Shown here: positions 53,630 through 63,117 of the stretch, one piece after another
Layout of the letters: each line of letters opens with the position of its first letter
Numbering within the stretch: position 1 is the stretch's first letter
Assembly: GCF_002855575.1 (NCBI RefSeq)
Contig: NZ_PKRQ01000001.1
Coordinates: 310,001 to 374,000, forward strand
Direction of reading: 5' to 3'
Source: Tabrizicola sp. TH137
Lineage (GTDB): Bacteria; Pseudomonadota; Alphaproteobacteria; Rhodobacterales; Rhodobacteraceae
DNA length: 64,000 nt
Position numbers and translations under genes: made by a program
The notes under the pieces: generated by a model
Seen by the model: the letters and a program-made list of their open reading frames with translations, nothing else
What the model was told of the DNA's origin: nothing
Databases searched by the model: none

Positions 53630-54211
53630 TCAGTCAATCTTCGCCTGCCACTCGGCGGCAAAAGCTGATTTGGCAGCCGGGTTCAGGAAGGCCCGCGTCG
53701 GAATGATCATCACATCCTTGCCCGTGGACAGGAAGACATGCCCCTCGGTCTCGCGCACCTCGCGCAGCGACAGCGCGCCAAAGGCCAGCGGCTCCTTCCG
53801 GTCGTCGCGATGTTCCACCAGCCGGTCGCCCCAGATTTCCAGCCTTGCGCCGGTCCGCCGATCCGCCCGCCGCTGGGCGCGCCCGCGCAGGTCGCGCCGC
53901 TGCAAGAACACCACCAGCAGGAAAGGCAGCGCCATCAGCACCGCCGCCATCGGCGCCGAATGCAGGATGGCAAGGTCCGTCATCACGCCGCTCAACATCT
54001 GCAACAGGCCGAGACCGGCGAAGAAGGCCGCGAAAAGCGCCACCTTGTCCCGCTTGCGATGCTCGGGCGATGCGCGCTCCCAGACCAGCGCGTCGTCATA
54101 ATCCTGCGTATAGTGGATCACCCGGTCGGGCTTGCCGCCCGTCCGCTCGCCGACGGCGACGGGGGCCTCTGCTTCCCCCGCCCCGCCTTCCATGGCCGCG
54201 ACCCCGGTCAC
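53630..54211 (-). CDS. YcxB-like membrane protein of unknown function
   Basis: A 193-residue protein. Residues 1-55 are soluble, two hydrophobic helices follow (KVALFAAFFAGLGLLQMLSG, APMAAVLMALPFLLVVFLQ), and the C-terminal part (LEIWGDRLVEHRDDRKEPLA, then KDVMIIPTRAFLNP) resembles the YcxB/PH-like domain. Its start overlaps the NYN gene stop by four bases. Length and topology are visible; function is unknown. Confidence 0.75.
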   Translation of the reverse strand: MTGVAAMEGGAGEAEAPVAVGERTGGKPDRVIHYTQDYDDALVWERASPEHRKRDKVALFAAFFAGLGLLQMLSGVMTDLAILHSAPMAAVLMALPFLLVVFLQRRDLRGRAQRRADRRTGARLEIWGDRLVEHRDDRKEPLAFGALSLREVRETEGHVFLSTGKDVMIIPTRAFLNPAAKSAFAAEWQAKID

Positions 54212-54783
54212 TTGACGTCGACGACGGCCTCTTCACGATCCGCCATCCGCGGCTCGCGCGGCGGACGGCCGATCACTTCGCGCAACTCGTCCAGTTCGAT
54301 GAAATTGTCCGCCTGCCGCCGCAGTTCATCGGCAATCATCGGCGGCTGGCTGCGGATCGTGGACACGACCGACACCCGCACCCCCTGCCGCTGCAGGCTT
54401 TCCACCAGCGGGCGAAAATCCCCGTCGCCCGAGAACAGCACGATATGATCCACGCGCGGCGCAAGTTCCATGGCATCGACCGTCAGTTCGATATCCATGT
54501 TCCCCTTGACCTTCCGCCGCCCCTGGCTGTCGGTGTATTCCTTGGCCGGTTTCGTCACCATGGTGAAGCCGTTGTAATGCAGCCAGTCCACCAGAGGACG
54601 GATCGGGGAATAATCGTCATTCTCCAGAAGCGCCGTATAGTAGAAGGCCCGCAACAGCTTTCCCCGGCGCATGAACTCCTGCCGCAGAAGCTTGTAGTCG
54701 ATATCGAACCCCAGCGCCTTCGCGGCTGCGTAGAGATTCGAGCCGTCGATGAACAGCGCAAGCCGTTCGTCCTTGTAAAACAT
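54208..54783 (-). CDS. NYN-domain protein (LabA/DUF88-like)
   Basis: A 191-residue protein with a PIN-like NYN fold. The N-terminal acidic motif is LALFIDGSNLYAAAKALG, followed by KVKGNMDIELTVDAMELA and VLFSGDGDFRPLVESLQRQG with further acids. This arrangement predicts a metal-dependent RNase, though members in bacteria are little studied. It is divergent from folK across 148 bases. It overlaps the YcxB-like gene by four bases, so they are probably a two-gene operon. Confidence 0.88.
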   Translation of the reverse strand: MFYKDERLALFIDGSNLYAAAKALGFDIDYKLLRQEFMRRGKLLRAFYYTALLENDDYSPIRPLVDWLHYNGFTMVTKPAKEYTDSQGRRKVKGNMDIELTVDAMELAPRVDHIVLFSGDGDFRPLVESLQRQGVRVSVVSTIRSQPPMIADELRRQADNFIELDELREVIGRPPREPRMADREEAVVDVK

Positions 54784-54931
54784 TATAAGTTCCCCTCAAA
54801 AAACTGTTCCCCGGACGCATGTCATGAGTGGTCTACATCAAAGTAGGGAAACACCCGGTGAACAAGCCAAGGTTACCCGGAAAAGATGAATCCATTCAAG
54901 TTCGGCTATACGAAAGGGTACCAGACGTATC

Positions 54932-55531
54932 ATGGCTGACGAAATGCTGCTGATCGCCCTCGGCGCGAACCTGCCGTTCGACGGCATGCCGCCCGATCAA
55001 ACCCTGATTCTCGCGTTTCAGGCGCTCCGGCAGGCCGGTCTTTCTCTGCTTCATGTCAGCCCCATATATGCGACGCCCTGCTTTCCGGCAGGGGCCGGTC
55101 CCGATTATGTGAACGCCGCCGCCGCCGCCCCTATTCCCGAAGGATGGGATGCCCCCCGCACCCTCGCTTTGCTGCACGCCATCGAAACCCGTTTCGCCCG
55201 CAGCCGCGAAACCCGCTGGGGGATGCGGACGCTCGACCTCGACCTCCTCGCCTTCGGCCAGACCATCGCCCCCGACCGGCCCGGCTGGCAGGCCTGGCAC
55301 GACCTCCCCCCTGCCCGCCAGCGGACCGAGGCACCCGACCGCCTCATCCTGCCCCATCCCCGCCTTCAGGACCGCGCCTTCGTCCTCGTTCCCCTGCACG
55401 ATGTGGCCCCGCTCTGGGCGCATCCCGTCACCGGCCTCACGGTCCGCGAGATGCTCGCCGCCCTGCCCGCCGCCGACCGTGCCGAAGTCCGCCCGCATTC
55501 CCCCGATTCAACGCTTGTCAAGCCCGGATGA
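54932..55531 (+). CDS. folK: Hydroxymethyl-dihydropterin pyrophosphokinase FolK
   Basis: A 199-residue folate enzyme that pyrophosphorylates 6-hydroxymethyl-7,8-dihydropterin. The N-terminal LLIALGANLPFDG, the substrate region HVSPIYATPCFPAG and the signature RWGMRTLDLDLLAFG are present, followed by LPHPRLQDRAFVLVPL. It is slightly longer than the usual 160-180 residues because of an insert around residues 115-130. It precedes rpoZ by 49 bases, and the rpoZ promoter seems to overlap its 3' end. Confidence 0.94.
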   Translation: MADEMLLIALGANLPFDGMPPDQTLILAFQALRQAGLSLLHVSPIYATPCFPAGAGPDYVNAAAAAPIPEGWDAPRTLALLHAIETRFARSRETRWGMRTLDLDLLAFGQTIAPDRPGWQAWHDLPPARQRTEAPDRLILPHPRLQDRAFVLVPLHDVAPLWAHPVTGLTVREMLAALPAADRAEVRPHSPDSTLVKPG

Positions 55532-55543
55532 TGCGACTAGATA
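55515..55543 (+). promoter_or_regulatory. Predicted promoter of rpoZ-rel
   Basis: TTGTCA (55515-55520) and TAGATA (55538-55543) are separated by 17 bases, a sigma-70-like spacing; the -35 matches five of six consensus bases, the -10 only three. It overlaps the folK stop and ends about 38 bases before the rpoZ start. Confidence 0.4.
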
Positions 55544-55580
55544 GGCCACTCCATGCCCCCCATCCGAACTGGAGTCGCTC

Positions 55581-55934
55581 ATGGCCCGCGTGACGGTCGA
55601 AGATTGCGTTGACAAGGTGCCGAACCGCTTCGAACTGGTGATGCTCGCCGCGCATCGCGCCCGCGAAATCGCCGCCGGTTCCCCGATCACGATCGACCGC
55701 GACAACGACAAGAACCCCGTCGTCGCCCTGCGCGAGATTGCCGAGGAAACCCAGTCGGCCGAGGTTCTGCGCGAACGCATGATCGAATCGCACCAGACCC
55801 AGATCGAGGTGGACGAACCCGAAGAAGACCAGATGGCGCTTCTCATGTCGGGCGAGATCGACCGTCCCATGCAGGACGACATGTCCGAGGAAAAGCTGCT
55901 GCGCGCATTGATGGAAGCGCAGGGCGACAACTGA
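55581..55934 (+). CDS. rpoZ: RNA polymerase omega subunit
   Basis: A 117-residue protein that begins [20 protein letters not shown], the canonical omega N-terminus, followed by [13 protein letters not shown] and [13 protein letters not shown]. The C-terminal tail is acidic, as in other alphaproteobacteria. Omega helps assemble the polymerase and, in proteobacteria, forms part of a ppGpp site. It is followed by the rel gene after 28 bases, an order kept from E. coli (rpoZ-spoT). Confidence 0.97.
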   Translation: MARVTVEDCVDKVPNRFELVMLAAHRAREIAAGSPITIDRDNDKNPVVALREIAEETQSAEVLRERMIESHQTQIEVDEPEEDQMALLMSGEIDRPMQDDMSEEKLLRALMEAQGDN

Positions 55935-55962
55935 TCCGGCCTCAGGCCGGGCCTGCGGGGCG

Positions 55963-58083
55963 GTGATGATCGACGTCGAAGACCTCATCGCCCTCGTCCG
56001 GAACTACAACCCGCGCACCAATGCCGACCTGATCCGCAAGGCCTATGCCTACGGAAAACAGATGCATGACGGTCAGTTCCGCAAGTCCGGCGAACCCTAT
56101 TTCACCCATCCCGTCGCCGTCGCCGCCATCCTCACCGAACAGCGGCTGGATGATGCCACGATCATCACCGCCCTCCTCCACGACACGATCGAGGACACGC
56201 GCTCCACCTATTCCGACATCACCCAGATGTTCGGCACCGAAGTGGCCGAACTCGTCGATGGCGTGACGAAACTCACCAACCTTCAGCTTTCCTCGGCCCA
56301 GTCCCAGCAAGCGGAAAACTTCCGCAAGCTTTTCATGGCCATGTCGAAAGACCTGCGCGTCATCCTCGTGAAACTGGCCGACCGCCTGCACAACATGCGG
56401 ACGATCAAGTCGATGAAGCCGGAAAAGCAGGCCCAGAAGGCCCGCGAGACGATGGAGATCTTCGCCCCCCTCGCCGGCCGCATGGGGATGCAATGGATGC
56501 GCGAGGAACTCGAAGACCTCGCCTTCCGCGTCCTCAACCCCGAGGCGCGCAATTCCATCATCCGCCGCTTCATCACGCTGCAACGCGAGGCGGGCGATGT
56601 CGTCCACAAGATCACCGCCGACATCCGCAACGAACTCGAAAAGGTCCAGATCGAGGCCGATGTCTATGGCCGCGCCAAGAAACCCTATTCCATCTGGCGC
56701 AAGATGCAGGAAAAGGATCTCGCCTTCTCCCGCCTCTCCGATATCTACGGCTTCCGCGTCATCTGCGGCTCGGTCGCCGACTGCTACCGCATCCTCGGCG
56801 TGATCCACCAACGCTGGCGCGCCGTGCCGGGCCGGTTCAAGGATTACATCAGCCAGCCCAAATCGAACGGCTACCGCTCCATCCACACCACCGTCTCGGG
56901 CCGCGACGGCAAGCGGGTGGAAGTCCAGATCCGCACCCGCGAGATGCACGAAGTGGCCGAGGCCGGCGTCGCCGCGCATTGGTCCTACCGCGAAGGCGTC
57001 CGCGCCCAGAACCCCTTCGCCGTCGATCCGGCGAAATGGATCGCCTCCCTCACCGAACGCTTCGATGCCGAGGATCACGACGAATTCCTCGAACATGTGA
57101 AGATGGAGATGTATTCCGATCAGGTCTTCTGCTTCACGCCCAAGGGCGACGTGGTGCAGTTGCCGCGCGGGGCCACGCCCCTCGACTACGCCTATGCCAT
57201 CCACACCCGCATCGGCAATTCCTGCGTCTCGGCCAAGGTGGACGGCATCCGCGTCCCCCTCTGGACCCGCCTCAAGAACGGCCAGAGCGTCGAGATCATC
57301 ACCGCCGAAGGCCAGCGCCCGCAGGCAAGCTGGATCGACATCGTCACCACCGGCCGCGCCAAGGCCGCCATCCGCAAGAGCTTGCGCGAAGAAGACCGCG
57401 GCCGCTTCGTCAAGCTTGGCCAGGAACTCGCCCGCGCCGCCTTCGACCATGTCGGAAAGAAGGCCACCGACAAGGCGCTCCGCACCGCGGCCAAGATGCT
57501 CGGCCTCTCCGACGAAACCGATCTCCTCGCCCGCCTCGGCTCCGCCGAAATCACCGCCCGCCGGGTGATCGAAACCCTCTACCCCGAACTGGCCCGCGCC
57601 CAGGATGACGAGGTGGATGCCTCCCGCCCCGTCGTCGGCCTGTCCGATGACCAGTCCTTCCGCCGCGCCCCCTGCTGCCAGCCCGTCCCCGGCGAACGCA
57701 TCGTCGGCATCACCTATCGCGGGCAGGGCGTGGTGGTCCATGCCATCGACTGCCCCGCGCTGGAGGAATTCGAGGAACAGCCCGGCCGCTGGGTCGATCT
57801 GCACTGGCATTCCGGCCGTCACGCCGCCGTCCACACCGTCAGCCTCGAAATCACCATTTCCAACGATGCCGGTGTGCTTGGCCGCATCTGCACCTTGATC
57901 GGCGAACAGAAGGCCAATATCTCCGACCTGAGGTTTACAGACCGCAAGCCGGACTATTATCGACTCATTGTCGATGTGGACCTTCGCGATGTCGAACATC
58001 TGCACATGGTCATGACCGCGCTGGAGGCCGAGACCGATGTCGCCCAGATTTCACGTCACCGCGATATGACGCGAAAGCCCTGA
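55963..58083 (+). CDS. rsh: Bifunctional (p)ppGpp synthetase/hydrolase Rel/SpoT
   Basis: A 706-residue RSH protein, the stringent-response enzyme. The hydrolase domain has the HD motif in ALLHDTIEDT, preceded by FTHPVAVAAILTEQ. The synthetase domain shows YSIWRKMQEKDLAF, DIYGFRVIC and IHTTVSGRDGKRVEVQIRT. TGS (YAYAIHTRIGNSCV), and at the C-terminus an ACT domain (TISNDAGVLGRICTLIGEQKA) follow. Both catalytic domains look intact, so it is probably the only RSH in the cell, as in most alphaproteobacteria. Confidence 0.96.
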   Translation: MMIDVEDLIALVRNYNPRTNADLIRKAYAYGKQMHDGQFRKSGEPYFTHPVAVAAILTEQRLDDATIITALLHDTIEDTRSTYSDITQMFGTEVAELVDGVTKLTNLQLSSAQSQQAENFRKLFMAMSKDLRVILVKLADRLHNMRTIKSMKPEKQAQKARETMEIFAPLAGRMGMQWMREELEDLAFRVLNPEARNSIIRRFITLQREAGDVVHKITADIRNELEKVQIEADVYGRAKKPYSIWRKMQEKDLAFSRLSDIYGFRVICGSVADCYRILGVIHQRWRAVPGRFKDYISQPKSNGYRSIHTTVSGRDGKRVEVQIRTREMHEVAEAGVAAHWSYREGVRAQNPFAVDPAKWIASLTERFDAEDHDEFLEHVKMEMYSDQVFCFTPKGDVVQLPRGATPLDYAYAIHTRIGNSCVSAKVDGIRVPLWTRLKNGQSVEIITAEGQRPQASWIDIVTTGRAKAAIRKSLREEDRGRFVKLGQELARAAFDHVGKKATDKALRTAAKMLGLSDETDLLARLGSAEITARRVIETLYPELARAQDDEVDASRPVVGLSDDQSFRRAPCCQPVPGERIVGITYRGQGVVVHAIDCPALEEFEEQPGRWVDLHWHSGRHAAVHTVSLEITISNDAGVLGRICTLIGEQKANISDLRFTDRKPDYYRLIVDVDLRDVEHLHMVMTALEAETDVAQISRHRDMTRKP

Positions 58084-58105
58084 CCGGGCCCATTGGGAGA
58101 GAGAC

Positions 58106-58813
58106 TTGGTTTTCAAGCGGCGCAATCCTCGCACCCTCTGGGGATGGACCCGCGAGATGGTCTATCCCCAAGGCGGTTTCAAACGCGCCACCCAATACGT
58201 CCTGCACCGGATGCGCCGCCTGCCCGACAGCCCGCACCGCATCGCGCGCGGGGTCTTCGCCGGATCGCTCGTGGGCTTCCTGCCCCTGCCGGGGATGCAG
58301 TTCATCGCCGCCTGGCTGGCATCGCGGGCGGTGAAGGGCAACCTGCTGGCCGCCCTGCTGGCCACCTTCAACACCAATCCGATCACCACACCCTTCTTCG
58401 CCGTCCTCGCCATGACGCTGGGCCACTGGATGCTGGGCATCCAGAAACCGCTCTCGCCGGAATATATCGGCCAGGCCTTCGCCAATGCCGGCACCGACCT
58501 GTGGTTCAACGTGACCGCGCTCTTCGGCCCCGAAACTGCCCGCTGGGACGGCCTGGCCCAGTTCTGGCACGAAATCTACCTGCCCTATTTCCTCGGCGCG
58601 CTCGGCCCCGGGCTGGTGTTGTCGCTGCTCTTCTACTGGCTCACCATTCCGCTCGTCCGGGCCTATCAGAAGGCGCGCGACGCCCGCTCCGCCGAACGCA
58701 GCGAACGCCGCCGCAAACTGCGCGAGGCCCTCGCCGCCGCCAAGGCCAAGCTGACGCATCGCGGTGATCCGCCTCAGGGCGCGGGGGATGACGACGCACC
58801 CGGTCCGACCTAA
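58106..58813 (+). CDS. DUF2062 family membrane protein
   Basis: A 235-residue protein starting with TTG at 58106 behind GGGAGAGAG. The DUF2062 core is IARGVFAGSLVGFLPLPGMQ, then LLAALLATFNTNPITTPFF. Hydrophobic helices alternate with short loops and the C-terminus is charged (SERRRKLREALAAAKAKL). It sits between the rel gene and pdxJ in many Rhodobacterales. Function is unknown; the family was linked to glycosyltransferase-type membrane roles in some bacteria. Confidence 0.88.
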   Translation: MVFKRRNPRTLWGWTREMVYPQGGFKRATQYVLHRMRRLPDSPHRIARGVFAGSLVGFLPLPGMQFIAAWLASRAVKGNLLAALLATFNTNPITTPFFAVLAMTLGHWMLGIQKPLSPEYIGQAFANAGTDLWFNVTALFGPETARWDGLAQFWHEIYLPYFLGALGPGLVLSLLFYWLTIPLVRAYQKARDARSAERSERRRKLREALAAAKAKLTHRGDPPQGAGDDDAPGPT

Positions 58814-58854
58814 TCTTTCACCGACTCGCACATGATCAAGGAAAGGCCAAGGCC

Positions 58855-59610
58855 ATGAAACCCCTCGGGCGCCTCCGTCTCGGCGTGAACATCGACCACG
58901 TGGCCACCGTCCGCAACGCCCGCGGCTCCACCTGGCCCGAACCGCTCCGCGCCGCCCTGCTGGCCGAGGCGGCGGGTGCCGACGGCATCACCGCCCATCT
59001 GCGCGAAGACCGCCGCCACATCCGCGACGCCGATATCGAGGCGCTGGTCGCCGGCCTCTCCATCCCGCTCAATTTCGAATGCGCGGCCACCGCCGAAATG
59101 CAGGCCATCGCGCTCCGCCACAAGCCCCATGCCATCTGCCTCGTCCCCGAAAAGCGCGAGGAACGCACCACCGAAGGCGGGCTCGATGTGGCGGGCGACA
59201 TCGACCGCCTCACCGATTACATCGCCCCCCTGCGCGAGGCGGGCGCCCGCGTCTCCATGTTCATCGGCCACGATCCCCGCCAGATCGAAGCCTCCGCCAA
59301 GATCGGCGCGGCGGTGATCGAACTGCATACCGGCCATTATTCCGAACTCCTCGCCGACGGTCAGGACGACGCAGCCGCCGAAGAACTCGAAGGCCTCCGC
59401 CGGGGGGCAAAGCTCGCCCATGCGCTGGGGCTCGAGGTGCATGCCGGCCACGGGCTTACCTATGACAACGTGGCCCCCATCGCCGCCATGCCCGAGGTGA
59501 TGGAACTCAACATTGGCCATTTCCTGATCGGCGAGTCGATCTTCCGCGGCCTCGGCCCCGCGATCGAGGAAATGCGCCGCCGCATGGACGCGGCGCGCGA
59601 GGTGCAGTGA
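58855..59610 (+). CDS. pdxJ: Pyridoxine 5'-phosphate synthase PdxJ
   Basis: A 251-residue TIM-barrel enzyme that condenses 3-amino-2-oxopropyl phosphate with deoxyxylulose 5-phosphate to give PNP. Conserved parts are LRLGVNIDHVATVRNARG, GADGITAHLREDRRHI, VPEKREERTTEGGLDV and VHAGHGLTYDNV. The last part (ELNIGHFLIGESIFRGL) is canonical. It is normally directly followed by acpS; here an atypical orphan gene lies between them. Confidence 0.97.
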   Translation: MKPLGRLRLGVNIDHVATVRNARGSTWPEPLRAALLAEAAGADGITAHLREDRRHIRDADIEALVAGLSIPLNFECAATAEMQAIALRHKPHAICLVPEKREERTTEGGLDVAGDIDRLTDYIAPLREAGARVSMFIGHDPRQIEASAKIGAAVIELHTGHYSELLADGQDDAAAEELEGLRRGAKLAHALGLEVHAGHGLTYDNVAPIAAMPEVMELNIGHFLIGESIFRGLGPAIEEMRRRMDAAREVQ

Positions 59611-59628
59611 TGGGAGTGCATACAGGTG

Positions 59629-59663
59629 AAAGTTGCGCCGCCCGTTTAGGGGGGTGCAACTTT
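59629..59663 (+). promoter_or_regulatory. Hairpin covering the ribosome-binding site and TTG start of the orphan gene
   Basis: AAAGTTGC (59629-59636) pairs with GCAACTTT (59656-59663), and inside it GCCGCCC faces GGGGGGT with one G-G mismatch and a GTTTA loop, so a stem of 15 pairs closes a five-base loop. The 3' arm includes the G-run that would serve as Shine-Dalgarno and two bases of the TTG start. Alternatively this is a terminator for pdxJ, though no T-run follows beyond the stem. Both readings come from the sequence; neither is proven. Confidence 0.6.
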
Positions 59664-60180
59664 GCCTAACGAGATTTCGCGGATCAGTGTGGACGATGCG
59701 GAACTGACGGAAGCCATCGCAAGAGCCGGTCTGGGCAATGCCCCGATCGGTCACCTCATCCGTCTGCATGCGCCCGATCGCTGGGTGCGATTCCATTTTT
59801 TCGAGTCTAAGCGTGACCCCGAAACGCCTGCAGAGGACTCAGCCGTTTTCTCCAAATTCGCCACATTGGGCGACAGGCTCTTTGCCGACGGTCAGCCAGT
59901 GAAGGTCTGTGTCTGGTCCGTCTGGACGGATGATGAAGGTCGCGACTGCTACCGATGCCTCTCCAGAAACGCACTGTGGTCACCGCTCCCGTGGCGCGAA
60001 CGTCTTCTGGACATGGCTCATTTTGGAATGAACAGCTTCACGCTTCTGTCCATGGACGCGAGATCGGCTCTTTCTTGCTACGATGGTGGCTTCGACGTTT
60101 TCCTGCGTGACCGTGCAGAGCGGGATCTCTTCCGCGCACAGTTTTCCGAGTGGTTATCTCCGCGCGAAGATGGATTGTAA
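59662..60180 (+). CDS. Orphan protein with DUF3885-like features, atypical composition
   Basis: A 172-residue protein of unknown function. The C-terminal half (LSCYDGGFDVFLRDRAERD, then LFRAQFSEWL) and the middle (FSKFATLGDRLFADGQPVKV) resemble DUF3885 proteins, but I cannot confirm this by search. The DNA is visibly richer in A/T and uses A/T third positions more often than its neighbours, and it splits the conserved pdxJ-acpS pair, so recent insertion is likely. It starts with TTG at 59662 inside a strong hairpin. No mobile element boundary is visible. Confidence 0.7.
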   Translation: MPNEISRISVDDAELTEAIARAGLGNAPIGHLIRLHAPDRWVRFHFFESKRDPETPAEDSAVFSKFATLGDRLFADGQPVKVCVWSVWTDDEGRDCYRCLSRNALWSPLPWRERLLDMAHFGMNSFTLLSMDARSALSCYDGGFDVFLRDRAERDLFRAQFSEWLSPREDGL

Positions 60181-60189
60181 GGTGACCCC

Positions 60190-60633
60190 ATGATCCTCGG
60201 CATCGGCACCGATCTCGCCAATATCGAACGGATCGAGGCGACGATCGCGCGCTTCGGTGACCGCTTCAAGGACCGCGTCTTCACCGAACGCGAACAGCGC
60301 AAGGCCGAAGGCCGCCCCCGCGCCATCGCCGCCACCTATGCCAAGCGCTGGGCGGCGAAAGAGGCCTGTTCCAAGGCGCTCGGCACCGGCCTGCGCATGG
60401 GCATCTCCTGGAAGGACATGGCGGTGACCAATCTCCGCTCCGGCCAGCCCGTGATGCATGTCACCGGCTGGGCCGCCGAACGCCTGCGCGACATGACCCC
60501 CGCCGGTCACGAGGCGGTGATCCATGTCACCCTGACCGACGATCACCCCTGGGCGCAGGCCTTCGTCGTGATCGAGGCCCGCCCCCTCCGCGCGCCCGCA
60601 GAACTTGACTCCCCCGCGCCCAGCGCGCAATGA
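60190..60633 (+). CDS. acpS: Holo-[acyl-carrier-protein] synthase
   Basis: A 147-residue phosphopantetheinyl transferase. The N-terminus [20 protein letters not shown] carries the metal-binding Asp, and [20 protein letters not shown] the catalytic Glu/Lys signature. It transfers 4'-phosphopantetheine from CoA to acyl carrier protein. It lies nine bases after the orphan gene and 43 bases before lepB. Confidence 0.96.
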   Translation: MILGIGTDLANIERIEATIARFGDRFKDRVFTEREQRKAEGRPRAIAATYAKRWAAKEACSKALGTGLRMGISWKDMAVTNLRSGQPVMHVTGWAAERLRDMTPAGHEAVIHVTLTDDHPWAQAFVVIEARPLRAPAELDSPAPSAQ

Positions 60634-60676
60634 ACCGCGATCCGCACGGGCGGGCAGAGGACACAGAGAAAAAATC

Positions 60677-61468
60677 ATGGCATCCAGCAAGGCCAAGAAC
60701 GACAGCGGCATTGTCGAAACGATCAAGACCGTCCTCTGGGCGCTGATCATCGCGGGCGTCTTCCGCACGCTGTTCTTTCAACCCTTCTGGATTCCCTCCG
60801 GCTCGATGAAGGACACGCTGCTGATCGGCGACTTCCTCTTCGTCAACAAGATGGCCTATGGCTATTCCCGCTATTCCTGCCCCTTCTCGGCCTGCCCGAT
60901 CTCGGGCCGCCTCTTCGGCGGTGAACCCGAACGCGGCGATGTGGTCGTGTTCCGCCACCCGGTCAATGGCACCGACTTCATCAAGCGCCTCATCGGCCTG
61001 CCCGGCGACACGGTGCAGATGCGCGAAGGCATCCTCTACCTGAACGGCGAGATGGTCCCGCAGACCCCGGCAGGCACCTTCGAAGAGATCTACGAAAAGC
61101 AGGGCCCCATGGGCCAGCTTCCCCGCTGCGAGAACGGCCCCGTGGGCGAAGGCGGCATCTGCACCTCCTCGCGCTTCACCGAAACCCTGCCGGGCGGACG
61201 CCAGCACAACGTCCTGAACATCGACAGCAACGGCTTTGCCGACAACACCGATGTCTTCACCGTGCCCGAAGGCCATTTCTTCTTCATGGGCGACAACCGC
61301 GACAATTCGCAGGACAGCCGCTTCGGTCAGGCCGTCGGCGGCGTGGGCTTCGTCCCCGCCGAAAACCTGATCGGTCGCGCCGACCGGATCATCTTCTCCT
61401 CCGCCGGCCGCTCCATGCTCTTCTTCTGGACATGGCGCGCCGACCGCTTCTTCAAGGCCGTCGAATGA
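60677..61468 (+). CDS. lepB: Signal peptidase I
   Basis: A 263-residue membrane protease that cuts Sec signal peptides. One N-terminal helix ([19 protein letters not shown]) precedes the catalytic Ser in [11 protein letters not shown], and the catalytic Lys is in [27 protein letters not shown] is the conserved box E. The start at 60677 (MASSKAKND) is chosen because it gives a normal short cytosolic N-terminus. It is followed by rnc after 13 bases. Confidence 0.96.
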   Translation: MASSKAKNDSGIVETIKTVLWALIIAGVFRTLFFQPFWIPSGSMKDTLLIGDFLFVNKMAYGYSRYSCPFSACPISGRLFGGEPERGDVVVFRHPVNGTDFIKRLIGLPGDTVQMREGILYLNGEMVPQTPAGTFEEIYEKQGPMGQLPRCENGPVGEGGICTSSRFTETLPGGRQHNVLNIDSNGFADNTDVFTVPEGHFFFMGDNRDNSQDSRFGQAVGGVGFVPAENLIGRADRIIFSSAGRSMLFFWTWRADRFFKAVE

Positions 61469-61481
61469 TCGGGGCGGCGGC

Positions 61482-62186
61482 GTGAGCGGCCAGCGCGTCA
61501 AGCTGGCGGCAGACCTTGCCGCCTTCGCCACCCGCATCGGGCACGACTTCCGCCGACCGGAGCTTCTGGCCCGCGCCGTCACCCACGCCTCCCTCTCCTC
61601 GCCCACACGGCCCTCGAACGAAAGGCTGGAATTCCTCGGCGACCGCGTCCTCGGCCTTTCCATCGCCACCGCTCTCTTCCAGCAGGATGGCAGCGCCGCC
61701 GAAGGCCAGCTTGCCCCCCGCTTCAACGCCCTGGTCCGCCAGGAAACCTGCGCCGAGATCGCCCGCGAAGTGGGCCTCGGCGACGTCCTGAAACTCGGCC
61801 GCTCCGAAATGCTCTCCGGGGGGCGGCGGAAAGAGGCGCTTCTGGGCGACGCGCTCGAGGCCGTCATCGCCGCCATCTACCTCGACGCAGGTTTCGAGGC
61901 CGCACGCGACACGGTCCTCCGCCTCTGGGGCGACCGCATCGCCCAGGCCGCCCGCGCCGATACCCGCGACGCCAAATCCACCCTTCAGGAATGGGCCCAG
62001 GCCCGCGGCCTGCCACCGCCCACCTATGCCGAAACCGCCCGCAGCGGCCCCGATCACCAACCCGTCTTCACCGTCGAGGCCCGCCTCGCCACCGGCGAAA
62101 CGGCCAGCGGCACCGCCACCGGCAAACGCGCCGCCGAACAATCCGCCGCCCGCGCCCTTCTGGCGCGACTGGAGCAACAGGAATGA
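61482..62186 (+). CDS. rnc: Ribonuclease III
   Basis: A 234-residue double-strand RNase. The signature [14 protein letters not shown] and the second acidic site in [19 protein letters not shown] are present; a double-strand RNA-binding domain follows from about residue 160 ([18 protein letters not shown], ending [13 protein letters not shown]). The start is GTG at 61482. The stop overlaps era as ATGA, the usual rnc-era coupling. Confidence 0.96.
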   Translation: MSGQRVKLAADLAAFATRIGHDFRRPELLARAVTHASLSSPTRPSNERLEFLGDRVLGLSIATALFQQDGSAAEGQLAPRFNALVRQETCAEIAREVGLGDVLKLGRSEMLSGGRRKEALLGDALEAVIAAIYLDAGFEAARDTVLRLWGDRIAQAARADTRDAKSTLQEWAQARGLPPPTYAETARSGPDHQPVFTVEARLATGETASGTATGKRAAEQSAARALLARLEQQE

Positions 62187-63100
62187 CCGATACCCCCACC
62201 CGCGCCGGCTTCGTCGCCCTGATCGGCGAACCCAATGCCGGGAAATCCACCCTGCTGAACCGGATGGTCGGGGCCAAGGTCTCCATCGTCACCCACAAGG
62301 TGCAGACCACCCGCGCCCGCATCCGCGGCGTCTGCATGGAAGGCCAGTCGCAGATCGTCTTCGTCGATACGCCGGGTCTCTTCCGCCCCCGCCGCAGGCT
62401 TGACCGCGCGATGGTCGCCGCCGCCTGGGGCGGGGCTGCGGATGCCGATATCATCGTCCTTCTGGTCGAGGCGCATCGCGGCCTCACCGAAGGCGTGCAG
62501 GCCATCATCGACAACCTCAAGGACAAGATCCCCGCCACCGCCACCGTCGCGCTGGCCGTGAACAAGATCGACAAGGTCAAGGCCGAAACCCTCCTCGCCC
62601 TCACCGCCAGGCTCAACGACGCCTTCCCCTTCGCCAAGACCTTCCTCATCAGCGCCGAACGCGGCTATGGCGTCGATGACCTGCGCGAATGGCTGGCCGC
62701 CGAAATCCCCGCAGGCCCCTGGTTCTATCCCGAAGACCAGATCGCCGACCTGCCCATGCGCATGATCGCGGCCGAAATGACGCGCGAGAAACTCACCCTG
62801 CGCCTGCATGAGGAACTGCCCTACCAGCTCACCGTGGAAACCGAGAAATGGGAGGATCGCCCCGACGGCTCCACCCGCATCGACCAGGTGGTCTATGTCG
62901 CCCGCGACGGCCACAAGGGCATCGTGCTGGGCGCCAAGGGCGAAACCATCAAGGCCATCGGCCAGCAGGCAAGGGCCGAGATCGCCACCTTCCTCGACCG
63001 CCCCGTCCACCTCTTCCTGACCGTGAAGGTCCGCCCCAACTGGCTGGAAGAGGCCGAGCGTTATTCGGAAATGGGGCTGGATTTCAAGGACGGCGACTGA
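62183..63100 (+). CDS. era: GTPase Era
   Basis: A 305-residue GTPase needed for 16S rRNA maturation. G1 is [10 protein letters not shown]3 is DTPGLF and G4 is NKID. The KH RNA-binding domain near the C-terminus contains [20 protein letters not shown]. The start at 62183 overlaps the rnc stop. A G-rich repeat and then a DUF1491 gene follow. Confidence 0.97.
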   Translation: MTDTPTRAGFVALIGEPNAGKSTLLNRMVGAKVSIVTHKVQTTRARIRGVCMEGQSQIVFVDTPGLFRPRRRLDRAMVAAAWGGAADADIIVLLVEAHRGLTEGVQAIIDNLKDKIPATATVALAVNKIDKVKAETLLALTARLNDAFPFAKTFLISAERGYGVDDLREWLAAEIPAGPWFYPEDQIADLPMRMIAAEMTREKLTLRLHEELPYQLTVETEKWEDRPDGSTRIDQVVYVARDGHKGIVLGAKGETIKAIGQQARAEIATFLDRPVHLFLTVKVRPNWLEEAERYSEMGLDFKDGD

Positions 63101-63117
63101 CGCGTCCCGCCGCACCC

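Noticed and set aside
59629-59663. Riboswitch upstream of the orphan gene
   Set aside because: Only a single simple stem-loop is visible, with no conserved aptamer core; it is described as a hairpin instead.
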